DNA from: Paracoccaceae bacterium
Lineage (GTDB): Bacteria; Pseudomonadota; Alphaproteobacteria; Rhodobacterales; Rhodobacteraceae
Assembly (NCBI GenBank): GCA_026710155.1
Contig: JAPORQ010000024.1
Span: 1-62,263 of the forward strand
Direction: 5' to 3'
Length of the DNA stretch: 62,263 nt
Shown here: one piece after another, positions 1 to 8,568 of the stretch
How the letters are laid out: every line of letters begins with the position of its first letter
Position numbering within the stretch: the stretch's first letter is position 1
Program-made: the position numbers and the translations under genes
The notes under the pieces: model-generated
Seen by the model: the letters and a program-made list of their open reading frames with translations, nothing else
What the model was told of the DNA's origin: nothing
The model's database searches: none

Positions 1-341
1 TTCCATCAGGTGGGACCATTCAGGTCGGGAGGTGAATTGCAAGACCTGTGGATTCAAATATGTAATCCCTAAACGAATTCGTGACCATCATCCGGAACTG
101 GCCGGTAGAATTCACGACACCCGGCAAGATGGCACGGAACATGACCATCGGATCCCGGGAAGGTTTACTTTGTTCATGGCCAATTCCCCCGGCTGCCTTT
201 CTTGAACAGAATGATTTGATCCTCTGGTCAATGGAATCACAAGGCACTCAAAAGTACCAGGAAAAATGGCTTGTTCGATAAAAAATTGTCATGAAGTGTT
301 TGGGGATGAATAAATAGACATGCCCTTAAATCAATACAGAA
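1..341. other. No recognisable gene
   Basis: I see no coding region I can support here. The 75-codon minus-strand reading frame at 20-247 matches nothing I recognise. A soxA gene would normally follow soxD on the minus strand, but no SoxA-like start lies within this stretch. If soxA exists, it is outside the window and detached from soxD by more than 340 bases. Confidence 0.5.
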
Positions 342-632
342 TTATTTGGTTTGGTTAGTACCCCCTTCCATTCGATAATCCTGAAGGGAAATGCTCTGGT
401 AAACCTCTCTGGTGACTGTATCCCTTTGGAGTATGAAAAACTCACCACAAGGTATGTGAACCCAGATTTCATTGGTTTTGCCACGAGGTGACTTATGGAG
501 ATAAAGGTATTCGGCCCAACGAGAGTCTGATACTTCTTCGGCTGGTTCAGGACGCTCTTTGCCGGCCTCGGTAAGGAAATGAAACTCTGTTTCGTTCCGC
601 TTTCCACAAAATGGGCATTCAAATATCTGCAT
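342..632 (-). CDS. soxD: Sarcosine oxidase delta subunit-like protein
   Basis: This 96-residue protein matches the delta subunit of heterotetrameric sarcosine oxidase, a small zinc-binding subunit that helps assemble the alpha/beta core. It shows the N-terminal CPFCGKRNETEFHF zinc-knuckle region, the family block WAEYLYLHKSPRG, and the RDTVTREV segment. A second cysteine (residue ~62, IPCGEF) lies in the expected mid-protein region. Its length is normal for the family. It starts 8 bases after soxB ends, so the two are co-transcribed. No alpha or gamma subunit is visible downstream inside the window, which is unusual because soxBDAG normally form one operon. Confidence 0.85.
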   Translation of the reverse strand: MQIFECPFCGKRNETEFHFLTEAGKERPEPAEEVSDSRWAEYLYLHKSPRGKTNEIWVHIPCGEFFILQRDTVTREVYQSISLQDYRMEGGTNQTK

Positions 633-640
633 AAGGATTC

Positions 641-1891
641 CTAATGTGCAATTCCTGAACCTGTGGCTTCATCAATTAACCTTCCTGTATTAAATCGGTT
701 AAGGTCAAAGGGTTCACTGATAAAGTGATGTTCGTCTTTGGCAATTAAATGAGCAAGTAACCAACCACCTGCCGGGATGGCCTTGAAACCACCTGTTCCC
801 CATCCACAATTGATATACACTCCTGGTGTATCAATGGGGCCAATCACGGGTGAACTGTCCGGAACGACATCGACCACACCCGCCCATTGCCGTAACAATT
901 TCAACTGACCTAAGGAAGGAAACATTTCCAATAAACCTGATACAACTGTTTCCTGAGTGGGTAAATTACCCCTTTGGGTATGGGTGGGTACCCTGTCCAG
1001 ACCACCGCCAAAGACTATTTCCCCTTTATCGGATTGCAGAACATAAGTACCGGTTCCCAAGGAAAGGACAACTAAATCGAGACAGGGTTTGATGGGTTCG
1101 GTTACAAATGCCTGCAGGGCATAATCTAGAATTGGAAGGTTCTGACTAAGTTTTGCAACAAGGTATGGTGTACCTCCGGCAGCAGCAATTCCAATTCTAT
1201 CAGCCCTTATTTCCCCTTTGGAAGTGGCTACTCCCTTAACCCGGCCAGCCTCAAGTAGAAAATCTTCAACCATGCAGTTTTCAATGATGTCCACTCCAAA
1301 TCCATCGGCTGCTCTTGCGTATCCCCAGGCTACAGCATCATGTCTGGCAACACCACCCCTTTTTTGCAGGATTCCGCCATGGCATTTGTATCTTGCATCC
1401 TTCTTTTTGTTCCACAATGGTATTCTTTCCATTACCTGTCGGGCCGAAAGCAATTCACCATCAACCCCATTAATGACCATTGCGTTGGCAATGCGGTTGC
1501 AAATTTCCATTTGAGTGGGGGTATGAGCCACCATCATCAAACCCCGTTGGCTGAACATTATGTTGAAGTTGAGTTCCTTGGAGAGGTTTTCGTAAAGTCT
1601 CAGCGATAGATCATAGAGGGCCACGGATTCCGGGTAGAAGTAGTTGGACCTTATGGTTGTGGTGTTTCTGCCGGTATTGCCAAGACCAATTGGGCCTTTT
1701 TCAAGTATTGCCACATTCCTAATGCCATGATTCTTGGCAAGATAATATGCTGTTGCCAGACCATGTCCACCGCCTCCAATGATAATAACATCGTAAGAAG
1801 GTTTAGCCTTGGCTTTTCTCCATGCAGGTTTCCAGGAAGGCTTTTTTTTCAGACCCTGGGTTATAAGGGAACCAATATGATAATTGTCCAT
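641..1891 (-). CDS. soxB: Sarcosine oxidase beta subunit-like FAD oxidoreductase
   Basis: This 416-residue protein is the beta-subunit type of sarcosine oxidase, which oxidatively demethylates sarcosine to glycine and passes a C1 unit to tetrahydrofolate in the full complex. The FAD-binding Rossmann motif YDVIIIGGGGHGLATAYYLA starts near residue 33, followed by the typical GNTGRNTTTIRSNYF block. The C-terminal INCGWGTGGFKAIPAGG segment is the second FAD-contacting region. I chose the ATG at 1889-1891 because it follows the upstream methyltransferase stop by a few bases and gives the usual family length. The longer in-frame start at 2002 would overlap that gene by about 100 bases. Confidence 0.88.
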   Translation of the reverse strand: MDNYHIGSLITQGLKKKPSWKPAWRKAKAKPSYDVIIIGGGGHGLATAYYLAKNHGIRNVAILEKGPIGLGNTGRNTTTIRSNYFYPESVALYDLSLRLYENLSKELNFNIMFSQRGLMMVAHTPTQMEICNRIANAMVINGVDGELLSARQVMERIPLWNKKKDARYKCHGGILQKRGGVARHDAVAWGYARAADGFGVDIIENCMVEDFLLEAGRVKGVATSKGEIRADRIGIAAAGGTPYLVAKLSQNLPILDYALQAFVTEPIKPCLDLVVLSLGTGTYVLQSDKGEIVFGGGLDRVPTHTQRGNLPTQETVVSGLLEMFPSLGQLKLLRQWAGVVDVVPDSSPVIGPIDTPGVYINCGWGTGGFKAIPAGGWLLAHLIAKDEHHFISEPFDLNRFNTGRLIDEATGSGIAH

Positions 1892-1898
1892 TTTATTT

Positions 1899-3437
1899 TC
1901 AGCTGACCGGGAAGGCTCCTCCCTCTGCCGTTCGCTTGGCAATGAACTCCTCCATTTCGGCTTTTCGATCCTCATTGATTTTTGGGGGTTCGAAATTGGC
2001 AATTATATCCTGCCATTTTGTCAAGGCTCTTTGGCTGGCATCCTGTTCACCATTTTCTGTCCAGGTTCCAAAGTTTGACCAATCGGCGATCAAGGGATCA
2101 TAAAATGCTGACTGGTATCTGTCCATTGTATGTTGACAGCCAAAAAAGTGTCCGCCGGGATCAACTTCCCGCAATGCCCTCATGGCTAGGTCATCTTCAG
2201 ATTCAGGTGTCGGCGCACAAAGTTCGGCAATGATTTGGACAACTTCCATATCGGTAATGAGTTTTTCAAATGACACGGTCAATCCACCTTCAATCCAGCC
2301 GGCTGAATGAACGAGTATGGTAGATCCTGCCATTATGCAGCTCCATAGGCCCATTTGGGTTTCATTGGCTGCCTGGGCATCATTTACATTGGCCGATGAA
2401 CCTGCAGCACATCGCCAGGGAAGTCCGACTTTCCTCGCCAACTGCCCGGAACCCAGGTTTGCCTGGAATTGTTCGGGAGTGCCAAAGGCAGGTGCTCCAG
2501 ATTTCATATCCACATTGGAGGCGAAGGCGCCATAACAAACGGGTGCTCCCGGATTGTTGATCTGGGCCAGAGTCAATCCTGCCAGACATTCGGCATGGCT
2601 GAGGATCAGGGCACCGGCAACCGATGCTGGAGCCATCGCACCCATCATGCAAAAGGGGGTTACAACAGTCATTTGGCCATGGCAGGAAAAATCGATGATT
2701 CCCTGTGCCATAGGAATGTCAAGGACTCGGGGTGAATTGGTGTTGATGATGGTGTAACACCAGGGTTCAGCCTGAAACTCATCGTCAGAAAGCCCTCTGA
2801 AATTCTTGATTATCTCAAAGGTTTCCAAGGTTTGTGGAGAACCACGCGCATAGGCACTTGGAAACTTGTTGGAAAGGGTCAATTGGGTTTCAATTACACT
2901 GTAATGCCTCAGGTTGTTGGGTATATCCTGGGCCTCAACAAGGGGGTTGACCATGTGAAGAGCATCAAAACATTGGGTCAACATTACCAATTCCCGGTAA
3001 TCGGACAGGCTTGAAGGTCTGCGTCCCCTTTTAAGGTCAGTGGCATAAGGTGCTCCTGCACCTGGCAGGAAAGTCAATGTCCCGAGTTTCATTTCGAGAT
3101 CCCTTTCACGGGTTCCGGCCCTCAACATGAATTCCGGCGGAGCCGTTTTGAGTGCCTCGGCAATGATTTCCCTGCCTATCCTTACCATTTCGGTGTCTTC
3201 ATCAACCAGGGCACCACCCTGCCTGAATATTTTCCTTGCTTCCGGCAGGAGGACCCTAATGCCCATCTCCTCAAGTACCACAAAGGCATTGTTGTGGATA
3301 TCATCTATGCGATCTTCCGAAAATGCGCTGACAGGGGGAAAGGGATTGATTAGTTTCCAATAGTTTGGAGTTCTTGGTCCGCCTCCCAGAGTGGGAGTTC
3401 TTGGCCGTCTCTTTCGGGTGGATGCCGTTCTTGCCAT
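1899..3437 (-). CDS. MttB-family (non-pyrrolysine) methyltransferase
   Basis: This 512-residue member of the trimethylamine methyltransferase superfamily transfers a methyl group from a quaternary or tertiary amine such as glycine betaine to a corrinoid protein or related acceptor. The frame is open throughout with no internal amber codon, so it belongs to the non-pyrrolysine branch, where several members act on betaines rather than trimethylamine. Typical elements include PVCYGAFASNVDMKSGAPA, the AAGSSANVNDAQAANE segment and the C-terminal PGGHFFGCQHT region. It directly abuts the dimethylglycine dehydrogenase-like gene upstream and soxB downstream. That arrangement suggests stepwise demethylation from betaine to dimethylglycine, sarcosine and glycine. 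The exact substrate is inferred only. Confidence 0.85.
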   Translation of the reverse strand: MARTASTRKRRPRTPTLGGGPRTPNYWKLINPFPPVSAFSEDRIDDIHNNAFVVLEEMGIRVLLPEARKIFRQGGALVDEDTEMVRIGREIIAEALKTAPPEFMLRAGTRERDLEMKLGTLTFLPGAGAPYATDLKRGRRPSSLSDYRELVMLTQCFDALHMVNPLVEAQDIPNNLRHYSVIETQLTLSNKFPSAYARGSPQTLETFEIIKNFRGLSDDEFQAEPWCYTIINTNSPRVLDIPMAQGIIDFSCHGQMTVVTPFCMMGAMAPASVAGALILSHAECLAGLTLAQINNPGAPVCYGAFASNVDMKSGAPAFGTPEQFQANLGSGQLARKVGLPWRCAAGSSANVNDAQAANETQMGLWSCIMAGSTILVHSAGWIEGGLTVSFEKLITDMEVVQIIAELCAPTPESEDDLAMRALREVDPGGHFFGCQHTMDRYQSAFYDPLIADWSNFGTWTENGEQDASQRALTKWQDIIANFEPPKINEDRKAEMEEFIAKRTAEGGAFPVS

Positions 3438-5849
3438 CTAAGTCCTCATTGCTTTTCCCGATGGATCATATGGTGATGCAGGAATAACCCTGGCAGGTTG
3501 TTCAATCCCAACGACATGTACGGCAAGTTCTGTTCCCAGAGTGGAGAATTCAGGTTTTACCAATGCCATGGCCAAAGATTTATTGACCGTATGTCCATAT
3601 CCTCCAGAAGTTACGAATCCCACTCTTTTAGTGTCCTTCCAAATAGGTTCATATCCACTTGCATCCGCATCAAGGGCATCAATCTCCAAGGTAACCAGGA
3701 CCATTGACGGTGATTGGGCATCTTTTTCCTCAAGTGCCTTGCCCCGTCCCATAAATTCTGTCTTGCTCCAATCAATCCATTGGTCCATGCCAGTCATGCC
3801 GGGAGTGTAGGCTTGAGTAAATTCGGTACTCCAAATCCCGAAACTTTTCTCAAGCCTCAGGGAAAGGAGTGCATTATAACCATATTCCATCATGCCTTCA
3901 GGTTTTCCTGCATCAAGCAAGGTATTTCGCAAGGTTTCGTGTGAGGCAACCGGGCAATTGATTTCAAACCCCAATTCACCCGCAACGGATATGCGGGCTA
4001 CCTTGGCCCTGATCAATCCCAAATCCATTTCCTGACAGGACATGAACGGGAATGATTGATTGGACAGGTCACTGCTGGTGATTTTTTGAACAATTTTTCT
4101 GGTGTTGGGACCCGAAACGGAAAATCCCAGAATTTCATCGGAAACATCCCTGATTGAAACACCATCATCGAGATAATTGTCAAACCATCTCATATGCCAG
4201 GCACGAAGGTAATAACTTCCCATTATCCACCATGTTCCATCTCCCCAGTTGAAAAGTGTCAGATCCCCCTTCAACTTACCTTGCGGTGAAAGCATCGGTG
4301 CAAGTTTGACACGCCCTGGTGAAGGTAATTTCGAAGCCATCATCCGATCAAGCCATTGTTCGGCATTTGCTCCGGTTACTTCAAACCTGGAAAAACCGCT
4401 GATATCCAACAATCCCGCATTGGCACGAACGGCATGACATTCCTTCTCGATGATTGGATAGGCGTTTGATCGCTTCAATGTAGGTAGTTCCTCAAAATCA
4501 CGAGGGGCAAAATAGAGGGGAATTTCAAGCCCATAACTTACTCCCCATCTGGCTCCTGCTTCTGTCATGCCACTGTAGGAAGGAGTTTTGGTGAGCGGCC
4601 TGCCTGCCGGTAGTTGCTCGTTGGGATAGGTCATGACAAATCGGCGGGTATAAAACTGTCCTGTCGTTTGCTTTATATACTCCCTGTTTTCTGCATATTT
4701 GCCATATCTGGCAATATCCATGCCGAAAACATCTGCTTCGGGCTCACCATGTATTATCCATTCCGCAAGGGATTTGCCAACTCCACCTCCCTGCAGGAAT
4801 CCGGCCATCACGGCACAAGCACTCCAGTAGCCCCTGACTCCTCGTATGGGACCAACCAACGGATTACCATCCGGGGAGAAAGTGAAGGCGCCACAAACCC
4901 AGTTTTTCACACCGGCATTTTTTAAAACAGGGTATCGTTCAAACCCCAATTCCAACTCGTGTTCTATTCGATCAAGGTTTTCCTCCAGAAGTTCCATACC
5001 ATAGTCCCACGGTGCACCGTCCATCATCCAGTGCTCATGGTTGATCTCGTAAATCCCCAGAAGCATCCCCTTTTGATCCTGTCGCATGTAGGTAAAACCT
5101 TCCAGGTCGACCACCAGTGGCAATTCCCTGTCCAATGCTGCAATTTCAGGAATGGTTTCGGTAAGCAGATAATGATGAGCCAAAGGAGAAACAGGAAGTT
5201 CTATCCCTGCCATTCTACCAATTTGCTTGGCCCATAATCCTGCGGCATTGACAACATGTTCACAGGATGTGGTCCCCTTTTCGGTAACAACCTGCCATCC
5301 TTCCGAAACAGGGTTCAACTCAAGAACTCTGTTACCTTCAATTACTTCAGCACCATGCAATTTTGCTGCCTTGGCATAGGCCTGGACTGTTCCTGTCGTA
5401 TCAATATATCCTTCGCGATCAGCCCAAAGACCACCCAAAATGCCTTCACCCGACATGATGGGACAGAGTGAGACTGCTTCCTCGGGAGTAACCAATCTCA
5501 CATCCTCAATTCCCATGGTTTGGAATATTCTATATGCACTTTGCAACCATTCCCACCTGTCCTGGGTTCCGGCCAATGTCAAACCGCCAGTCATGTGCAT
5601 ACCGACAGATTGTCCGGATTCCCTTTCGATTGTAGAAAGGAGATCGATGGTATAGGCTTGCAGGGATGCAATGTTCGGATCTGCATTCAAGGCATGAAAT
5701 CCACCGGCAGCATGCCAACTGGAGCCGGCAGCAAGAACTGATCTTTCCAGAATGGCAACATCCTTCCAGCCAAACTTTGCCAGATGGTAGAGGACCGAAC
5801 AGCCTACTACGCCTCCACCAATGACAACGGCCCTGTAATGTGATTTCAT
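3438..5849 (-). CDS. Dimethylglycine/sarcosine dehydrogenase-like FAD-GcvT fusion
   Basis: This 803-residue two-part enzyme has an FAD-dependent oxidoreductase (residues ~5-365, starting with VVIGGGVVGCSVLYHLAK), a linking domain to about residue 435, and a GcvT-type folate-binding module with its C-terminal barrel to the end. The segment GSSWHAAGG (residues ~42-50) carries the histidine that binds FAD covalently in characterised family members. Such enzymes oxidise N-methyl groups and transfer formaldehyde-level carbon to tetrahydrofolate. The gene is first in the four-gene demethylation operon and its stop abuts the methyltransferase start. A GGGGA Shine-Dalgarno precedes the ATG. Dimethylglycine and sarcosine are the likeliest substrates but cannot be separated from sequence. 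Confidence 0.88.
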   Translation of the reverse strand: MKSHYRAVVIGGGVVGCSVLYHLAKFGWKDVAILERSVLAAGSSWHAAGGFHALNADPNIASLQAYTIDLLSTIERESGQSVGMHMTGGLTLAGTQDRWEWLQSAYRIFQTMGIEDVRLVTPEEAVSLCPIMSGEGILGGLWADREGYIDTTGTVQAYAKAAKLHGAEVIEGNRVLELNPVSEGWQVVTEKGTTSCEHVVNAAGLWAKQIGRMAGIELPVSPLAHHYLLTETIPEIAALDRELPLVVDLEGFTYMRQDQKGMLLGIYEINHEHWMMDGAPWDYGMELLEENLDRIEHELELGFERYPVLKNAGVKNWVCGAFTFSPDGNPLVGPIRGVRGYWSACAVMAGFLQGGGVGKSLAEWIIHGEPEADVFGMDIARYGKYAENREYIKQTTGQFYTRRFVMTYPNEQLPAGRPLTKTPSYSGMTEAGARWGVSYGLEIPLYFAPRDFEELPTLKRSNAYPIIEKECHAVRANAGLLDISGFSRFEVTGANAEQWLDRMMASKLPSPGRVKLAPMLSPQGKLKGDLTLFNWGDGTWWIMGSYYLRAWHMRWFDNYLDDGVSIRDVSDEILGFSVSGPNTRKIVQKITSSDLSNQSFPFMSCQEMDLGLIRAKVARISVAGELGFEINCPVASHETLRNTLLDAGKPEGMMEYGYNALLSLRLEKSFGIWSTEFTQAYTPGMTGMDQWIDWSKTEFMGRGKALEEKDAQSPSMVLVTLEIDALDADASGYEPIWKDTKRVGFVTSGGYGHTVNKSLAMALVKPEFSTLGTELAVHVVGIEQPARVIPASPYDPSGKAMRT

Positions 5850-5899
5850 TCAAATCCCCGTTGATTTAATTTGAACTCATGTCCAAATGCAAAAAAAAC

Positions 5900-6778
5900 C
5901 TACATACTAAAATACTTCAATTGATAGTAGTTATAAACTGCCAGGACCACAATAACCAAAGACCCACCTGCGATGGCAAGTCTGGTAGGTTCCTCTCCCA
6001 GTACTGCCCAGACCAGCAACGGCGCCAGTATTGCTTCCAATAAAATGATCAAAGCCACTTCGGGTGCTGGAAGATACCTTGGTCCCAAGGCCATGAGACT
6101 GGTGGCAACCGGAATGAAAAGCGATCCCAGGATAACAACATAGATCATATCCCTTGTACTGAGAAAACTGACATCCGTGAAGATGAATAATGATAAAGCC
6201 AGAACCAGGTGAGCCATACCAGCTGCCGGAACCATGGAAAATGCCTTGGCCTTACGGGCCACGGTATGCTTGATTGCAATCATTATTGCTACCAATAATG
6301 CAGCAAGATCACCTTTGATGGCATCAGTCCTGATCGTAAGCGAACCGCTGGTAATCAGCCCAATACCCACCATTGAGAGAGCAATCGCCCATATCAGCCG
6401 ACTATTCAAGGGTTCTTTCAGCAATATTCTGCTGGCAATTGCTGCAAACATTGGAGACGTACTGATTATGAAAAGGGTATTTGCAACAGATGTGGTTCTG
6501 ATGGCATAGACGAACAAAAGGGATGAAAACGCCAAAAGAAGGATATAGGCATACCCAGCCCATCCTGCTTTGGCAACCTCCTTTATTGGGTTGTCCCGCT
6601 GGATCACTGTCAAAACAAGGATTATGCAAGAACCTGCGAGGAACGAACGCCAAAAGGTCAGATTGAAGGTGGAAGTCTGGATGATTTTAATAAACAGGCT
6701 GTCTGGTACAAAGGAGATTACCGCAATCAGGATTATGATTAATCCCTTTGACCTTTCAGTCAATGCCATTTTCCACAC
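5900..6778 (-). CDS. EamA/DMT-family inner-membrane transporter
   Basis: This protein of about 290 residues has roughly ten hydrophobic segments in two similar halves, the EamA pattern of the drug/metabolite transporter superfamily. The first repeat has the RSFLAGSCIILVL region, and the second ends with LLEAILAPLLVWAVLGEEP, a hallmark of the family. Members move small metabolites, often amino acids or purine-type compounds, usually outward. The second ATG, three codons in, is an equally plausible start. It lies just downstream of the MTA phosphorylase gene on the same strand (39-base gap), so the two may be co-transcribed. Substrate unknown. Confidence 0.82.
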   Translation of the reverse strand: MWKMALTERSKGLIIILIAVISFVPDSLFIKIIQTSTFNLTFWRSFLAGSCIILVLTVIQRDNPIKEVAKAGWAGYAYILLLAFSSLLFVYAIRTTSVANTLFIISTSPMFAAIASRILLKEPLNSRLIWAIALSMVGIGLITSGSLTIRTDAIKGDLAALLVAIMIAIKHTVARKAKAFSMVPAAGMAHLVLALSLFIFTDVSFLSTRDMIYVVILGSLFIPVATSLMALGPRYLPAPEVALIILLEAILAPLLVWAVLGEEPTRLAIAGGSLVIVVLAVYNYYQLKYFSM

Positions 6779-6816
6779 ATGACCGCAATTGACCTGGTAA
6801 CATCAGGGGAATTCAG

Positions 6817-7704
6817 TTAATTGGATGATGATGGTTGAACACGTCCAATGATATTGACCAATCTGTCAGTTGCTTCTTTCGACCTCATTGCCGGTGGAGT
6901 GAGGATGGAATAATCAAGGACCCTGTCGCAACCAAATGGGCATGGCGCGCGCTCCACGCCAACCAATTCCGGAATTTTCAGAATCAATTCACTTGCCATC
7001 TGGGTGTTTTTTTTCAGCACCCCAAGTAATTTCTCAATATCGATTTCACCGTGGCTTGGGTGCCAGCAATCATAATCGGTAACCATGGCGATGGTTGCGT
7101 AGCAAATTTCTGCTTCCCGTGCCAATTTTGCTTCAGGCATGTTGGTCATGCCAATGACGTCACAATGCCAAACATCCCTGTATAATCTGGATTCACTCAA
7201 GGTCGAGAATTGTGGTCCTTCCATGGCAAGATAGGTTCCCTTGGGATGTGTCTTTACACCTATCGATTCAGAAGCCTTCTGGCAGATTGAGGCCAGTCTC
7301 TGACAAACCGGGTAAGCCATTGAGACATGTGCAACACAACCTGGACCAAAAAATGATTTTTCCCTGTTGACAGTCCGGTCGATAAATTGGTCTACGATGA
7401 CAAAATCCCCTGGTTCCATTTCTTCACGAAAAGAACCACACGCCGATATGGAAATGATGTCAGTCACTCCCAATTGCTTCAAGGCATCAATATTTGACCG
7501 GTAGGGAACACTTGTGGGTGAATGAACATGACCCCTGCCATGGCGGGGCAGGAATTTAAATTCGATGCCGTTGATTTCCCCAGTCAGAATCTCATCCGAA
7601 GGAGTTCCCCATGGAGTATCAATTCCAATCCATTTCCGATTTTCCAGAATATCAATTTCATAAAGACCGGACCCACCGATAACTCCTATAATCGGTTTAT
7701 TCAT
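6817..7704 (-). CDS. mtnP: S-methyl-5'-thioadenosine phosphorylase
   Basis: This 295-residue cytosolic enzyme cleaves 5'-methylthioadenosine with phosphate to adenine and methylthioribose-1-phosphate, recycling the by-product of polyamine and homoserine-lactone synthesis. The N-terminus IGVIGGSGLYEI, the phosphate-site segment LPRHGRGHVHSPTSVPYR, and the base-binding SMAYPV and MEGPQFSTLSES segments match the MTAP/PNP family. The MTA-type motif IGMTNMPEAKLAREAEI is present. I chose the ATG at 7702-7704, preceded by AAAAAAGGTG, because the longer in-frame start adds 20 residues that do not belong to the family. Confidence 0.93.
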   Translation of the reverse strand: MNKPIIGVIGGSGLYEIDILENRKWIGIDTPWGTPSDEILTGEINGIEFKFLPRHGRGHVHSPTSVPYRSNIDALKQLGVTDIISISACGSFREEMEPGDFVIVDQFIDRTVNREKSFFGPGCVAHVSMAYPVCQRLASICQKASESIGVKTHPKGTYLAMEGPQFSTLSESRLYRDVWHCDVIGMTNMPEAKLAREAEICYATIAMVTDYDCWHPSHGEIDIEKLLGVLKKNTQMASELILKIPELVGVERAPCPFGCDRVLDYSILTPPAMRSKEATDRLVNIIGRVQPSSSN

Positions 7705-8228
7705 AATGACACCTTTTTTGAATGCTTTGCTTTTGATACCACAACAGGATTTAGGGCACCTCAATTAAATTATTTTACCATAAAATCCATACACTTTTTT
7801 CATATTGGAGCACAAGCCATGGAATTTTGATTTGCTTTTGATACACAGGGAATAAAAACTTAATGGATTTTAGTCATTTTAGATAAAAACGAATAGTGAC
7901 GGTAAGCAAATTACCACTTGAGGAAGAGGATCCAAAACATAAAAATTTGGACGAATACAACAATCGGAATTGTAGAAAGAACGGGTCAAATAGGATTTCC
8001 ATATACTGGTTTTTGATGAGGTTTTTTGGTTTGTGGTTAGTTTATCTAGCCCCTTTTTTCTCCAGGTTGGAGGTCACGAAACTCAATGCCATTACAAGGG
8101 AGAATCTCTATTGGGCATGAGACTACTTGAAGATATTTGACCTCCACAGGGGAAGGTTATACGTTCCCCCAAACACCTGATTTTACATGATCCGAGTTCT
8201 TGACTATAGGCCATCACTCTTGCCCTGA
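7705..8228. other. Intergenic stretch without a supported gene
   Basis: About 520 bases hold no reading frame with recognisable coding character. A short dyad (GGGGAA, 9-base spacer, TTCCCC) sits at 8149-8169 next to TTGACC at 8137-8142. It recalls MerR-family operator promoters, but the spacing is too short and no intact downstream gene exists. Confidence 0.4.
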
Positions 8229-8568
8229 TGCTTATGTCCAGTCCTGGCACGCTGGGAACTGGTTCTTGACAATTCTGCCGATCAGGCGGGTGTGATGGAG
8301 CAGCCGGTCAAGGAAAATCAGGGCAGTCAGGTCCCAAAATCAGTTGCCACCCACGATACCGTCACTCAACCCGAACACCGGGACCTGGCAACAGCCATCA
8401 GGGAAGTCAGGGCCGCCCAGGAAAATGAAAGGAAGGGTGACAATATTGTTGCCGATTCATCCAATGCCGAAAGCCGGAATGCCGCCCCGTCGGTTACAAA
8501 ACCGGAAAGTGTTGGCATTCCCGATCATTCAGTTGAAATGGAGGAGGATGTGGTGTCCCCCTCCGAGG
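8229..8568 (+). pseudogene. Unidentified coding remnant at the old end of the CRISPR array
   Basis: A plus-strand open frame runs without a stop from 8229 into the first repeat, through a stretch rich in charged and small residues (for example LATAIREVRAAQENERKGDN). Base composition is more GC-rich and more codon-like than the sequence just upstream. No start codon with a ribosome site is obvious and the frame is cut off by the array, so it looks like a gene fragment. I do not recognise a family. Confidence 0.25.

Noticed and set aside
1892-2002. SoxB start at 2002
   Set aside because: It would overlap the methyltransferase gene by about 100 bases and adds residues foreign to the family.
1899-3437. 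Pyrrolysine-containing MttB
   Set aside because: The frame has no internal amber codon, so it is the non-pyrrolysine type.
8137-8169. MerR/CueR-like operator promoter (TTGACC, dyad, TATACG)
   Set aside because: The -35 to -10 spacing is 15 bases, shorter than the 19-20 of this class, and no intact metal-response gene lies downstream.
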